A stretch of 64,000 bases of DNA from Amorphophallus konjac (GCA_022559845.1 CM040120.1:308300740-308364739); one strand, 5' to 3'. Positions 1 to 11,636 are shown, counted from the first letter of the stretch. Notes: generated from the letters alone by a model not told the origin. A program made the numbers and translations.

Positions 1-712
1 TCATCATTGCATGATATAATAAATTTGGAATCTAAAGAGTAAGGAACTAAGCCACTCAAAAACCCTATGAAAGATATGTATGAAGGCACTTGAGAACCCA
101 TTTTCTCAACTCAAGATTAGAGGAGTATCACCATGGATTCCAATATAAATTCTTACCTTGGATCCATAACATTGTGGACAATATTAACCTACCCTTTCTG
201 GGAATTCATAAGCAAGTTAATATTAAACCAATGAATTTGAAGATCTCAACTTCAACCCAATTCTCCCACAAACCATTTGAAAGCATTTAAACCATGCATT
301 CATGATATAAGGAAACATGATCAGAATTAATAGGAAACATCATTCATGCATTCATGATGTGCAAGAGCCAGAGAAAATCTTCAACAGAGCATGGAAATGA
401 AATGGCTATACATTTACACAACACAAAGCCATGCAATCAATTTCATATCCAAAAGGATTCAAGGACTCATGAACCTTCCAAAGACTCATGAGCAGCATGC
501 ATGAGTCAGCATCAAACATATATGCATGAAGAGCCAGTGCTATACATGAAGAGCCAGTGCTTCGCAACTTGGTAGAGCAACCTACAAGGTAAGATAGTAA
601 CATGTGAGTTCATGAAGCAGCATCAAACATTTTTCATTTCTATTCATAACACAATATATTATAATCATCAAAAGCATAAGCAAAGACAAAGAGGGAGTGC
701 ATGAACCCAACA
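1..712 (-). repeat. 3' LTR of element A, truncated by window edge
   Basis: Positions 1-712 match 8010-8721 almost base for base. The stretch has a single copy of the 224-base unit that is doubled in the other LTR, and positions 1-15 match 7786-7800, the flank of the first copy there. It ends in ACCCAACA, directly followed by the polypurine tract. The outer part of this LTR and its target duplication lie to the left of the window. Confidence 0.9.
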
Positions 713-726
713 ATCTCCCCCTTTTT
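713..726 (-). promoter_or_regulatory. Polypurine tract of element A
   Basis: On the minus strand this reads AAAAAGGGGGAGAT immediately before the LTR start TGTTGGGT. This is the expected plus-strand primer site and is typical of SIRE/Maximus elements. Confidence 0.8.
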
Positions 727-3700
727 GATGATGACAATATATTGTGGCCATTCGGCCATCCAACTTTCTCTCCCCCTTTAACATTATCAAAAATGGGGGA
801 CAAGAGAAACAACCAAGTATGTAAATGCTCACAAGTTGCATCAATTGGAAATGGTGTATGACATGAACAAGAATGAGCAAGCAAACAAGCACTCAAACAC
901 CCATAGTAAGGTATTGACTCACGCAAGTCCCTAGGACTTAAGCAGATAAGATCACATGCAAAGCTCCCCCATTGACATTGACACATCAGATGATTGGCTT
1001 TGATTTTCAAGTTTTTAGATTTTTTATTTTCTTGTGAAATGCATGAACCAAGATGTATGAAAATGATGACACATGAAATGCATACAATGTAATCAAGCAG
1101 ATATCTATAGATACATGCAACATAACTCCCCCATTTTATTTACAGTGAGGGGATAGGTGTAGGAAAAGTGCAAGTGAGTCATTAAGATTAGAGTTCTCAT
1201 GAGTACACCTACAGGAGTGTGCATATAGATAGGAGAAGACGTACAACAGGTCATGTAGTTAATCAAAATTTCAAAATACATATCAAATCAAATTACCATG
1301 TGCAAGTGAGTAACATGAGTATGAAGTTTAGCCATATGGAGAATCAGATTTTTAATTAAACACAATAGTAACTGCACAGAATGCATTTCAATCTAGAGAA
1401 CATCGTATTGGAGGTTTCGCTCTGCCTCATCAAATTTATCATCAGAAATTTTCACACTGACAATCTGAATTTTTCTAAGGATGATCAGGTTCAAATAATT
1501 CCTTTTTGCGCGAGGAGACACATGGAGCTCATGCCAGAATCCCCGGTTACTCAGAATACTGAACCATTTCACCTCATTTTGAACAGAGATACTTTAGTCA
1601 ACACTTTTCAGAAATGAACCACATCACGTCTTAGGTGACATGTGCCCAATTTACTCAGTGAAACAAAGCATTGCTCTGCCTTTCATTTCAACCATTTTTT
1701 TTATGTAGAGGTAGGCAGCTTTTTCCTCAAGTGTCTCTTATCATCCATGCAGCAAGTTGAATTACTTTAGAGTGTCGAAATGAAATTCTTATATCCTTAT
1801 GAATAACATTAATTTCACATTATAGTGCATGAAGTGTACGAATTTGATTTAACATGTATGGAGAAAATTTAACTTAAAACAGGATAGTGTAGCTCCCCCT
1901 ATGTAAATGTAATAAGCATGAAATGCTCCCCCTGAGAGTTTGACATGAATCACACTTGTTAGGACTCAGATGCAACATTATTTATCAATGGAGTATATGG
2001 TCTTAGAAGTTTCAAGGAAGGGGTTGAATAGCATATAATAACATGCAAGTATACGATGAGAGTATAGGCAATATGCAATGCAAAATGAAAAGGTATGCAA
2101 TCTCAGTTCTTGAAATGTTAGCTCCAAAGATATGATGCCACTGTTGGAAGTATCCATTTTGGCATGTATGCAACATGGAATGTTCAAAATGATGCATTTC
2201 AAAATATGCACTACATGCATGCTGAAAATGCCAACTTTACAACAAGACACATGATGAGCTTCATCTTCCAAAAGTACTATGTGAATGATATGTAGAAAGT
2301 GATATGCAAATGTGTAATGTGATGCAAGATTTCAGATTTTACATGACAACTCTATATGCATCTAATGCATGACATGCAATTTTTTTTTTTTAAATGTGTG
2401 ATCACAATTTTATTTTGAAAAGAGAATTCAGAAAGTTCATTCAGAGCATTAAAATCATCACATGTGAACTTTTCCTTGAAAATATTTTTGCTTTTATCAG
2501 AAAGATGAGTAGCACAATGGTAAAGACCATGGAACATTGATCAACTTCAGTCCTCAAAATGTTCAGCCACAGAACAACATCATCATGTTGAGAGAATGGA
2601 AAAATATCAATCTCAAGGTTTTCAGCTTACAAGACTCCCCCTTAATTAATGCATGATTTCAGAAGATTCATTTAAGATGGATGCCATATGCATAGATGAT
2701 TTATGGTACCGGACGGAGGCACATTCTCACGCATGGTGATAGCTTTCAGACAGGCTTGACATGTCCTTCCATATATCACCATTTTATATACCATGTAGTC
2801 ATTGAAATGAAGATCAGAAAAATACAATGCAATCCCATATGACATCGGGAGTTTAGCAAACACATGGGCATTGAATGGCAATTTCAAATTCACTATCTGA
2901 TACCAAGACCAAAGAGCTTCAAATAAACACTTTATTTTCTCACCTTTGCATTGAGTTACCTTTATTGACATCCTCAAATTCTTCACTTTATTCCGCTTGC
3001 TGTAATCTTTATCAACAAGCTCCAAATCTCAATGGAAGTAGATCAAATCTGACGTTGAAGTCTTCTTGAGCTCCTTTCTTTCTCTCCTGCAATGAATTCT
3101 TACCATGATTTCAAGGGTTGATGGTCATAATCAAACCTGCACTGTAAAGAGCTCAGTTCATGTCAATATTAAGCCAATGCATATGAAGAAACCAACTTTA
3201 AGACTTTTCATCACATATGACTCTCTTTCTTAACCTGCAATATTAGAAACTCAATTTCATATCTTTCTCAATTCAATACAAGTGAGAAGGCCAATTTCAG
3301 TGCTTTTCTTCCACAAGACAATCTCCTATGAGCTGCAAGTATATATGATGAGTTTCAACTATCAATGCAAGTGATTCAGAACATTTCTAAAGTTTACATT
3401 CAAGTCTGATTCACTCAAGCTGACATGAGTTCAAAGTTCAGTTCAGAAATTTCAAGTTTAGCCCAATTGTGTAAAGAGTCAACACTAAACACATGAAGAA
3501 CCCAGGTATGTCCATGTGTAGTACATGTCAATGCACATGAAGAACCAAGTCTAAGCACAAGTGTAGACAAGGTTGATGCACAGAAAACACACAAGACAGT
3601 CTCTTCAAACCTGCATATTAGAGACTTAAATTCCAGCAGCATGAACTGAGAATTCACACAATCAATGTGCACAAACATGAACAACCAACTTACAAATCAA

Positions 3701-3806
3701 TGTCAATTCAAGGACAAACCCATGTTAACCAAGGCATCACACCGGAACTGGCCAAGTCGACTTAAGGCCTTCCTCTTGGCCTCAAGGTAATCCTGCAACA
3801 AAGTTC
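727..3806 (-). other. Non-coding filler replacing pol in element A
   Basis: About 3.1 kb lies between the end of gag and the polypurine tract, where a normal SIRE element carries protease, integrase, reverse transcriptase and RNase H. I find none of their motifs on either strand. The stretch is AT-rich, dotted with CTCCCCCTT runs and loosely repeated CCTGCA-ATTAGAGAC segments (around 3100-3620). One 117-codon minus-strand frame (2672-3025) is open, but I recognise nothing in it and it may be chance. Captured host sequence is possible but unproven. Confidence 0.5.
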
Positions 3807-5531
3807 TCATTTGGTTGTTTTGGGTACCCAAACCTTCTTGGGTCCCGGATGGTTAGTTGCACTTCTAGAGGGTGCCTTCCACAGTTTTTGGACATGCATA
3901 TCATCAAAATGCATTAAGGAGCAATCATACATGGTATGCCCAAACTCACCATAATAATGACAACAACCAAAAGACTTCAGATTTTTCTTGTAAGAATGAG
4001 CATGGAATTTTTGTGGGTTTGAAGAGATGTTCTCATTTTTTAAACTAAAGCAATTGTTCTTCCTATTACCGAACCTTCCACAATGCAAATAGTTCAATGG
4101 ACCAAATCTTTCAAATGGTCTTCTTGCATGAACATAAGAGTTATCAAGAGTTCTTTTTGTATTCAAAAACTTTCTTGGCTTTGTGAAGCCATTCATTTTC
4201 TTGCATGCTTCTAGATCTTCTGATTTCATCAAAAGGCAATCATGCATCATATGACCAAGTTTACCACAATAAAAATATGAGATTTTCTTTGTGGATGCAT
4301 GTGTGTGTGCAACATGATTTTTCATGGCATTCATCGTGACACCAACAACATTTTTTAGCCTTTTGATGTAGGTTTTGTTTCTTTTTCAGATTTTCAATTG
4401 ATCTCTTTGTTGTTTGAGGAGCAGATTGATTTGGAGACCCATTTGATGTTCTGGCTATATTTGAACTATGGACAAATGATGTATAGACTTTGTTTTCAAA
4501 ATTCTTTTTGTTTACAGGATTATAGCCCAGCCCCTCTCTTTAAAAATTCACCTTAGTCCCCAATATCTTGTTCAGATTTTCTTTCCCATTTACAAACTTA
4601 GACAATGATGAATTCAAGTTAACAATTTCAGATTCAAGGGATACAATGTGTAATTCATAGTTAGCTATTTCTTGTTCAAGCACATGTATTTTATCAGATT
4701 CATCAACAATCACAGATTTTCCTTTTCAAGATTTTCAAGATTTTTCAATCTACTTTCAAGCAGGGATATCTGAATTAGCATCGCACTATTATCCTTTTTA
4801 AGTTCTTCATTTTCATTCGCAAGTTTATCATTCATAATCAATTCATTGCAAATATCCTGATCATTTGAGTTTGATTCCATTTTGTTTCTTAGATCTTTTT
4901 TAGTTTTCTCCAATTGATCGATTTTGTTCTTGAGGGTAATATTTTCATTTCTCAAACAAGTAATGGTTTCTTTGTGACATTCAACATCATGTTCTAAAAG
5001 TCCATTAAAGTTATCAAGCTCAGAACATTTATCACAAGATCCATTTTCATGGTGCATGTTTTTCGATTTCTTTTTCAATTTTCTATTTTCTGACTTGATT
5101 TTCTTATATTATTTTTCTAACTCATCATAAGCATCAACAAGATCATCAAGATTAAATTCTTCAGAATCAAAATTTACCTCTTCTACATTTTCATCGCTTT
5201 GTTGATCAACATCATCGGCCATGAGACATTCTTGTCTTTCCTTCTTTTGAGCTTTGATCAACCGGTCCATAAGCTCCTTCGCCGTCCTACAAGAAGATAC
5301 AAATGGATACTTGTTAATACTTACAGAAGCTTTCAATAAACTAAAAGTAGTAACATTATCACGATGTATCATTTTATCCTGATTAGACCACTTGGTCTCA
5401 TCTAGAGGTAATATGTGTGGACCATGATAAATCAATTTTCAAAGACTAGGATTAATAGAATTGATCACCACACACAGTTTGCCTAGCCAAGAATTAAAAT
5501 CTGAACCAGTAAAGATTGGCAAATAATTCAT
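3807..5531 (-). pseudogene. gag: Copia gag polyprotein remnant (coiled coil and three zinc knuckles)
   Basis: Gag forms the virus-like particle that packages element RNA. The likely start is the ATG at 5531, which opens MNYLPIFTGSDFNSWL, a typical Copia gag N-terminus. The frame then meets a TGA at 5439-5441 and a TAA at 5109-5111 (otherwise one continuous frame), a frameshift near 4711-4745, and a TAA near 4538. The middle (about 5080-4550) is a lysine/glutamate/asparagine-rich coiled coil. The C-terminal open part (4334-3807) holds three CCHC-like knuckles, YFYCGKLGHMMHDC, YLHCGRFGNRKNNC and CHYYGEFGHTMYDC, each missing at least one metal ligand. It ends in GPKKVWVPKTT, the usual gag-protease junction of this lineage, and protease is absent after it. 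It cannot make a working protein. Lineage assignment is strong and exact splice or frameshift positions are approximate. Confidence 0.85.
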
Positions 5532-5618
5532 TAAGATATGTTCAGCAGAAAAATCTATGATTGTAGAATGCACTAGGATCACTCTGTAGATCGCAAGATC
5601 TAGGGACAACAGAGCCTC

Positions 5619-5630
5619 GCTCTGATATCA
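5619..5630 (-). promoter_or_regulatory. Primer-binding site, initiator Met-tRNA type (element A)
   Basis: The minus strand reads TGATATCAGAGC two bases inside the LTR end. This is the canonical TGGTATCAGAGC with one G-to-A change. Confidence 0.85.
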
Positions 5631-7030
5631 ATTGTTGGGTCCCGTAGTGCAGGAACGGATCTAGAGGGGGGGTGAATAGATCCTTCTAGTAAAAACTATG
5701 TCCAATTAAAAACACAAACTAGCACACATCGGAATTAACAAGATTGATAAGATTGAGGAATTTAATCTAAACAGATTTAAACTTAATTCACTCAATCTCA
5801 CCGAGCTCACACGATTGCATAAACAGATAAGATAGTGAATCACACAATCACAAAGATCAAACCACAAGACACGGGAATTTTTAAGGTGGTTCGGGACCAC
5901 GACGGGCTCCCTACGTCCACCCCTCACCAAATCGGTGAGGCTTCACTACACGCTACAAAATGTAGCAACACGGGGACGAACCCCAACACCACACACGCTG
6001 CATCCGCAGTAATCCACACACGAGGCCTTGCCTCAAACTGCTGCCACAGCAGCACGCACACACCCACACAACGTTGGGGAACACACCCCGCACTAAATAC
6101 CTCACACGGAGACACAACTCCGTCCACACACACGTAGGGCAATGCCTACACAACCACACGGGAGAAAACTCCCAACCACACACACGGATATACTCCGCAC
6201 AAATCGACACACACACGTCAACACAAACACTCGGAGAACCCTTTCTCCGAACACCCACACAAAGTATTCTTGTATATGAAATGAAGACAAATATATGTTA
6301 TGAACTACCAAAACAAATTCTATAGATGGAGACTAGAAAGATGCATCAAGTATAAGGCTCCCCCTTCTTTAACAAAATTTGTTTCTCCTTGACTCGTTGA
6401 CGGATGATCATGATTTTGACATCATCTTCTTCTTCTCCTCGAGACGCTCCTCTTTTCCTTCTTCCACTAGCTCCAGATCCTCACGGTGGTAGATCATATC
6501 CTCCTTGCAAGAGCTTCACCTTGTTTTCCACCTTTTCTTCACCTATAAGAAAGAATATATGAGCATTAGAAATGTTGTATCACAAAAATCACAGCTCATG
6601 TATATATGTAAGAGAGAGTGGACAAAAGACACATGAAGCCAAGTTCAAAGAGATGATGTTTGTAGCAAATATCTAAAATACAACTAAGAGCAACTAGAGA
6701 ACTAAAAGAAAAATGGATTTTTCAGTGGATAGAGCTCCCCCTTTTATTTCATCGAATAGGCTTAAGCTTTTCTGCAGGATGAAGAACGTTCTTGAAGGAA
6801 GATGATCGATTCTTGCATGGACAAGGGTTGTATCTTGATTTTCCACGTAGCTTCCAGTAGATGGTCATTTTGAGACTTGAAACCTCCTTCTTCCCTTCAC
6901 ATACAATCTTAGAACAATGTGGAAGAAGCCCTTGGAGTAACTGCTGCGACCCTGCACACACAAGAGTTAGAACCACAGAAAATATTTCAGATCTCAACAC
7001 TTGATTAGGGTTTGCGACCCAAGAGATGGT

Positions 7031-7040
7031 TTTATATATT
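7031..7040 (-). promoter_or_regulatory. Candidate TATA box of element A LTR
   Basis: AATATATAAA on the minus strand in an otherwise mixed-composition part of the LTR, about 1.4 kb before the LTR end. It is the best TATA candidate in the LTR but is not confirmed. Confidence 0.4.
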
Positions 7041-7164
7041 TAGAACAGTCAAGGAACACTCCAGGGACCAGATCCATGAATTAGGGAGAGATTTAGGGCA
7101 GTTGGAACGGATTGGTTGGACTTTCGAAGCAAGTACATAAAAGTCATCTTTCACGGCTCTGCAT

Positions 7165-7392
7165 AGGTGTCGACACCTTGTGCATTCCAGAACACAAAAA
7201 ACCAAAACAGAAGATCTGGAAACTAGTTGTCGACACCAGGTGTCGACACTTGGTGTTCTGGCTTGCTGCCAGAACTAGGTTCAGGTAGGTGTCGACACCT
7301 CCTGGGCTTGGCTTCTGAAAAAAAGAGTTCTTGATGCAGGTGTCGACTCCTGGTGTCGACACCTAGTGTCGACACCTGGTGTCGACACTTGC
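7165..7392. repeat. Cluster of GGTGTCGACACC palindromes
   Basis: About eight copies of the self-complementary 12-mer GGTGTCGACACC or one-base variants fall in under 230 bases: single copies near 7166 and 7290, two in tandem around 7229-7252, and four in a row at 7340-7390. The surrounding LTR has none. Confidence 0.9.
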
Positions 7393-7800
7393 ACCTGCAA
7401 AAAGCCCAGAGACCCATTAAGCTAAAGATGAAAGCTCCAACTTCACCGTGAGTTTTGGGATGATGAAAGAAGGTTGTGAGGAGTTCTTCCAACCTGCAAA
7501 ACATAAAGAGAAAATTAGTTTTGCTTCACTGTTAATCTCACAAACCAACCCATTTCATTTCACCTTCTTTTGTAGAACCATGATGACTTGTGAACTCATA
7601 ACCATGTGGAATTGTTTCCAAGTTGTTTCCATTACCATTCAAGAAGAAAAATGATGAGATATCTTGCATGTCAAACATATATCAGTATTTACCTCATCGA
7701 TTTACCTGAATTCACCATTGATCATTAATTCCTTGTTTATTTGTTGAATCAACCATACAAGGAGTCATGGACTTCCAAATATCATTCATCATTGCATGAT

Positions 7801-8248
7801 ATAATAAATTTGGAATCTAAAGAGTAAGGAACTAAGCCACTCAAAAACCCCATGAAAGATATGTATGAAGGCACTTGAGAACCCATTTTCTCAACTCAAG
7901 ATTAGAGGAGTATCACCATGGATTCCAATATAAATTCTTACCTTGGATCCATGACATTGTGGACAATATTAACCTACCCTTTCTGGGAATTCAGAAGCAA
8001 GTTAATATTAAACCAATGAATTTGATAATAAATTTGGAATCTAAAGAGTAAGGAACTAAGCCACTCAAAAACCCCATGAAAGATATGTATGAAGGCACTT
8101 GAGAACCCATTTTCTCAACTCAAGATTAGAGGAGTATCACCATGGATTCCAATATAAATTCTTACCTTGGATCCATGACATTGTGGACAATATTAACCTA
8201 CCCTTTCTGGGAATTCAGAAGCAAGTTAATATTAAACCAATGAATTTG
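7801..8248. repeat. Exact 224-bp tandem duplication in the 5' LTR
   Basis: Unit 1 is 7801-8024 and unit 2 is 8025-8248. I see no mismatch between them. The opposite LTR (1-712) has one unit only. The ATGGATTCCAATATAAATTC stretch and its short open frame are therefore repeated, but it is LTR and not a gene. Confidence 0.93.
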
Positions 8249-8721
8249 AAGATCTCAACTTCAACCCAATTCTCCCACAAACCATTTGAAAGCATTTAAA
8301 CCATGCATTCATGATATAAGGAAACATGATCAGAATTAATAGGAAACATCATTCATGCATTCATGATATGCAAGAGCCAGAGAAAATCTTCAACAGAGCA
8401 TGGAAATGAAATGGCTATGCATTTACACAACACAAAGCGATGCAATCAATTTCATATACTCAAGGACTCAAGGACTCATGAACCTTCCAAAGACTCATGA
8501 GCAGCATGCATGAGTCAGCATCAAACATATATGCATGAAGAGCCAGTGCTATACATGAAGAGCCAGTGCTTCGCAACTTGGTAGAGCAACCTACAAGGTA
8601 AGATAGTAACATGTGAGTTCATGAAGCAGCATCAAACATTTTCCATTTCTATTCATAACACAATATATTGTAATCATCAAAATCATAAGCAAAGACAAAG
8701 AGGGAGTGCATGAACCCAACA

Positions 8722-9882
8722 GACCGGCCTTGACCGAGAGTCAGGCACCCATCAAGATGATATCGTTGATATTTGGTTTAAACTGACGCAAAGGTAATTG
8801 ATTTATCTGGTTTTAGATAGAAGGTCTAAGCCATCGGGTTGTATTTTTCATCGCGGTGGGATGGATGGATTGGTCCTGTCCGAGAGACAGGTGCCAATCC
8901 GAGTGGTATCGCCAATATTGGGTTTATGCTGGCGCAAAGATGGAGGTTCATCTAGCTTAGGTGAAAGGTCTAGGCCAGGATCTACGGCCAAGACCTCGAG
9001 GGGCCATAGACACCGAGTTAAATGGTTCGTCGATGTTGGGATTGCACCAACACAAGGAGTTCGGGTTTCTCTGACTTAGACTAAAGGTCTAGGTCGTACC
9101 CCTCGGCTAAATCCCCGGAAGGGCTTGGGCGTCGAGTCGAAAATATTAAGGAATCGTTTCCTTCTGCTTTTCTTCTTCTTCCTTCTTTTTTTTTCTTTTT
9201 TTTGTTTTCCTCTTTTTTTTCTTCTTTTTTTTCTTTTTTTTTGAAGATCATGGTGGGACTAGGTTATAAAGGTATAATAGTATCGTCGACATTGGATTTA
9301 TGTCAACGCAAAGGAATTGGGTTTATCTGACTTAGATGGAAGGTCTAGGCCATGCCTCTCGGCTGAGACCTTGGAAGACCATGGGTGCTGAGTTAAGGTG
9401 GTTCGTCGGCACTGGGATCACACCAATGCAAGGAGTTCAGGTTTCTCTAACTTAGATGAAAGGTCTGGGTCGTAACGCTCGGCCGAGACCCTGGAAGGCC
9501 TTAGGTGCCAAGTTGAGGTGGTTCATCGGTACTGGGATCGCACCGACGTAAGGAGTTCAGGTTTCTACAACTTAGACGAAAAGTCTAGGTCGTACCCTTC
9601 GGCTAAGACCCTGGAAGGCCATAGGCGCCAAATTAAGTGGTTCATCAGTACTGGGATCGCACTGACGCAAGGAGTTTGGGTTTCTATGACTTAGATGAAA
9701 GGTGTAGGTCGTGCCCCTCGGCTAAGACCCCGGAAGGCCTTGGGCACCGATTTAAGTGGTTCATCGATGCTGGGATCGCACCGACGCAAGGAGTTCGGGT
9801 TTCTCTGACTTAGACGAAAGGTCTAGGTCATACCCCTCGGCTAAGACCCTGGAAGGCCATGGGCGCCGAGTTAAGTGGTTCA
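8722..9882 (-). repeat. 119-120 bp tandem repeats in a Tat-type 3' untranslated region
   Basis: The phrase GTTCATCGGTACTGGGATCGCACC with small changes recurs at 9401, 9521, 9640, 9759 and 9878 (spacings 120, 119, 119, 119), and two more diverged units lie around 8904 and 9025. Each unit also holds AAAGGTCTAGGTCGTACCCC and GGAAGGCC-TGGGCGCC. The array directly follows (minus-strand sense) the integrase fragment at 9893-11209, where Tat-lineage elements are known to carry variable tandem repeats. Confidence 0.9.
9155..9242. repeat. Pyrimidine-rich tract (T/C)
   Basis: Roughly 85 bases of almost pure T and C with long T runs interrupt the 120-bp array between its older and younger blocks. Read on the minus strand it is polypurine and could be a remnant plus-strand primer region. 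Confidence 0.6.
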
Positions 9883-9892
9883 TGGTGACTCC

Positions 9893-11636
9893 TTACAAGA
9901 GCTCCGAGATATAATCTTGTTCATTGTGGGGTATTGGTTTCAGTTGATCGCCGAGCTGGGGAAGCGGCGCATGGTATAGCTTCTGGTGTTTCCCATTGAG
10001 GGGTGGAAATTGAACTTTCCCCCGGTGGTTGACGATGACATAAGCACCACCTTCATAAACTTTCTGGACCACGTAAAGTCCTATCCAATTTTCGTTCAAC
10101 TTGCCTTTGGGATTGGGTGCCATGACTTCTTTAAGTTTGACCATGACTAGGTCTCCTTTCTTGAATTCTCGCTCTTTGACGAGCTTATCGAAGGTGCGGG
10201 CCATACGGGCCTGATAGACCTATATGTTCTGCTGGGCTTTGAGCCGCTATCCTTCCAAATCGGAGAGCTCCTCGAGTCTTCTTTCTATGTTAGTTTGGCC
10301 ATCTTTGACCAATTCGTGCTGGATCGCAACCCGTAATAAGGGTATCTCCAGCTCTATCGGGACGACTGCTTCTGAGTCGTATACTAGTGAAAATGGTGAG
10401 CAACCCATGGGGGTCTTGTACACAGTGCAGTATGCCCACAGTGCTTCATACATTCTGTCTTCCCAATCCTTCTTGCTAGAGATGACCGTCTTGGCAAGAA
10501 GTGTGCATAGTGTTTTGTTGAAGGCTTATGTTAACCCGTTTGCTTGCGGGTTATACGGAGTGGACGTCTTCCAATCGATCTTGAACTTATCAGCTAATTT
10601 GTAGACCTTCTGGTTCTGGAAGTGACTTCTCTTATCGAAGACAATCCGATCGGGCACGCCGAATCAGAATATAATGTTTCGACAGATAAATCTGACCACG
10701 ATTTCTCCTGTCACTTCTCTTAGAGCTACAGCCCCTACCCAGCGGGAGAAGTAATTTGTTGCTGCTAAAATATATCTTTATCCTGACAAAGACGCGGGCA
10801 GTGGGGCCATAACATCGGTGCCCCATTGAGCAAAAGGCCAACTAGGCGCTGTTGGGTGCAAATGTATTGGGGGTCTTCTTGGGATTACAGCATGCTGCTA
10901 GAATTTATGGCATGACTTGGCGTACTTTCAACAGTCATCAAACATAGTTGGCCAGTAATATCCCAATTTTTTGATTTCAATCTTCATCTTCAGCCCAACT
11001 TGATGGGCACCAGCTGATCCGGCATGAACTTCCTTCATGACCGTCCAAGCCTTCTCCATAGATATACATCGAAGGAGCACCTTTCTTCTGGCATCTGTCA
11101 CAGTTGGGAACAGCGTTCCGTTTCTGACTTCATAAGAGTCTTTTATTCTAACCAATTTGATCTTTTCTTCCCTTTGCTTGGGCAATTCTTGGTGTTTAAA
11201 CCATTGCATCAGAGGTCCCCTCTAGTTAGGAGATGTGATTGCTTCTGCTGTTGCATCTTCATATTCATCTTCTTCACCGGGCTCCTCTATCATGCTAGGA
11301 ACCTGGCACCTGTTTATCACTGTTATATTGAGGGATCCACCTGGCGGGACTGCCAGTGAGCTTGCTAATTTCGCCAGTGAATGTGCTTGAGCATTTTGAC
11401 TTCGGCCGACATGGCCTAACTCGATGAAATAAAATCACCCTAAGAGCTTCTTCGCCTTGGCGCAATAAGGGATCAATTCGGGCTTTCGGACATCGAACTG
11501 TCCTTGTATCTGCTTGACGACCAGCATTGAATCGCCAAATACCTGCAGCATCTGAATCTCCATATGGAGAATAATCTGAAGACCAATGATCAAGGCTTCA
11601 TATTCTGCTTCATTGTTTGTGCAAGATTTGTTGATC
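9893..11636 (-). pseudogene. pol: Tat-lineage Gypsy pol fragment: RNase H and integrase
   Basis: Reading leftwards from 11636, the frame opens with TNNEAEYEALIIGL, the first acidic motif of the plant Tat-type RNase H, followed by FGDSMLVVKQIQGQF and, after a TGA, AQAHSLAKLAS. From 11209 it continues with the integrase zinc domain (HAGSAGAHQVGLKMK, then YYWPTM) and a DDE core around WGTDVMAPLP, IVFDKRSHF and PYNPQANGLT. The expected catalytic Glu after NGLT is a TAA (10526-10528), and the second Asp keeps its place but its usual NG neighbours are KR. Further stops occur near 10950 and 10790. The C-terminal domain (10453-9893) shows LWAYCTVYKTPMG and GKLNENWIGLYVV. Reverse transcriptase and protease are missing because the fragment is cut at about 11637 by an unrelated LTR. 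Not functional. Confidence 0.88.

Larger units (their letters stand above)
1..8721 (-). mobile_element. SIRE/Maximus-type Copia LTR retrotransposon lacking pol (element A)
   Basis: The two LTRs share a right-hand end (712 and 8721) at a constant offset of 8009 bases with no net indel. On the minus strand the order is LTR (8721-5633), primer-binding site (5630-5619), gag (5531-3807), about 3.1 kb without any recognisable protease, integrase, reverse transcriptase or RNase H, polypurine tract (726-713), then the 3' LTR cut by the window start. LTR ends are TGTTGGGT/ACCCAACA. The junction GGGGGAGAT followed by TGTTGGG, the gag with coiled coil and a terminal VWVPK motif, and the Met-tRNA-like PBS are typical of the SIRE/Maximus lineage. 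By eye the comparable 697 bases of the LTRs differ at about 2 percent, so the insertion is fairly recent. The organisation resembles TR-GAG-type non-autonomous elements. The target duplication cannot be checked because the left end lies outside the window. Confidence 0.85.
5633..8721 (-). repeat. 5' LTR of element A (3089 bp)
   Basis: Bounded by TGTTGGGT (5633) and ACCCAACA (8721), with the PBS just inside the left edge. A TATA-like AATATATAAA on the minus strand lies at 7040-7031, so transcription would run leftwards toward gag. The LTR contains a cluster of GTGTCGACAC palindromes (7165-7392) and an exact 224-base tandem duplication (7801-8248). The many short open frames in 5700-6330 are low-complexity CACA-rich sequence and not genes. 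Confidence 0.88.

Noticed and set aside
90..290. 66-codon ORF duplicated at 8099-8299
   Set aside because: It begins at a TTG, lies within the LTR of element A, and is duplicated only because the LTR is.
2672..3025. 117-codon minus-strand ORF in element A
   Set aside because: It has no similarity I can name and no conserved start. It could be captured sequence, but one copy is not enough to call a gene.
5835..6325. Cluster of overlapping ORFs on both strands near 6 kb
   Set aside because: CACACA/CACGGAG-rich low-complexity LTR sequence. Frames on both strands are open because of composition.
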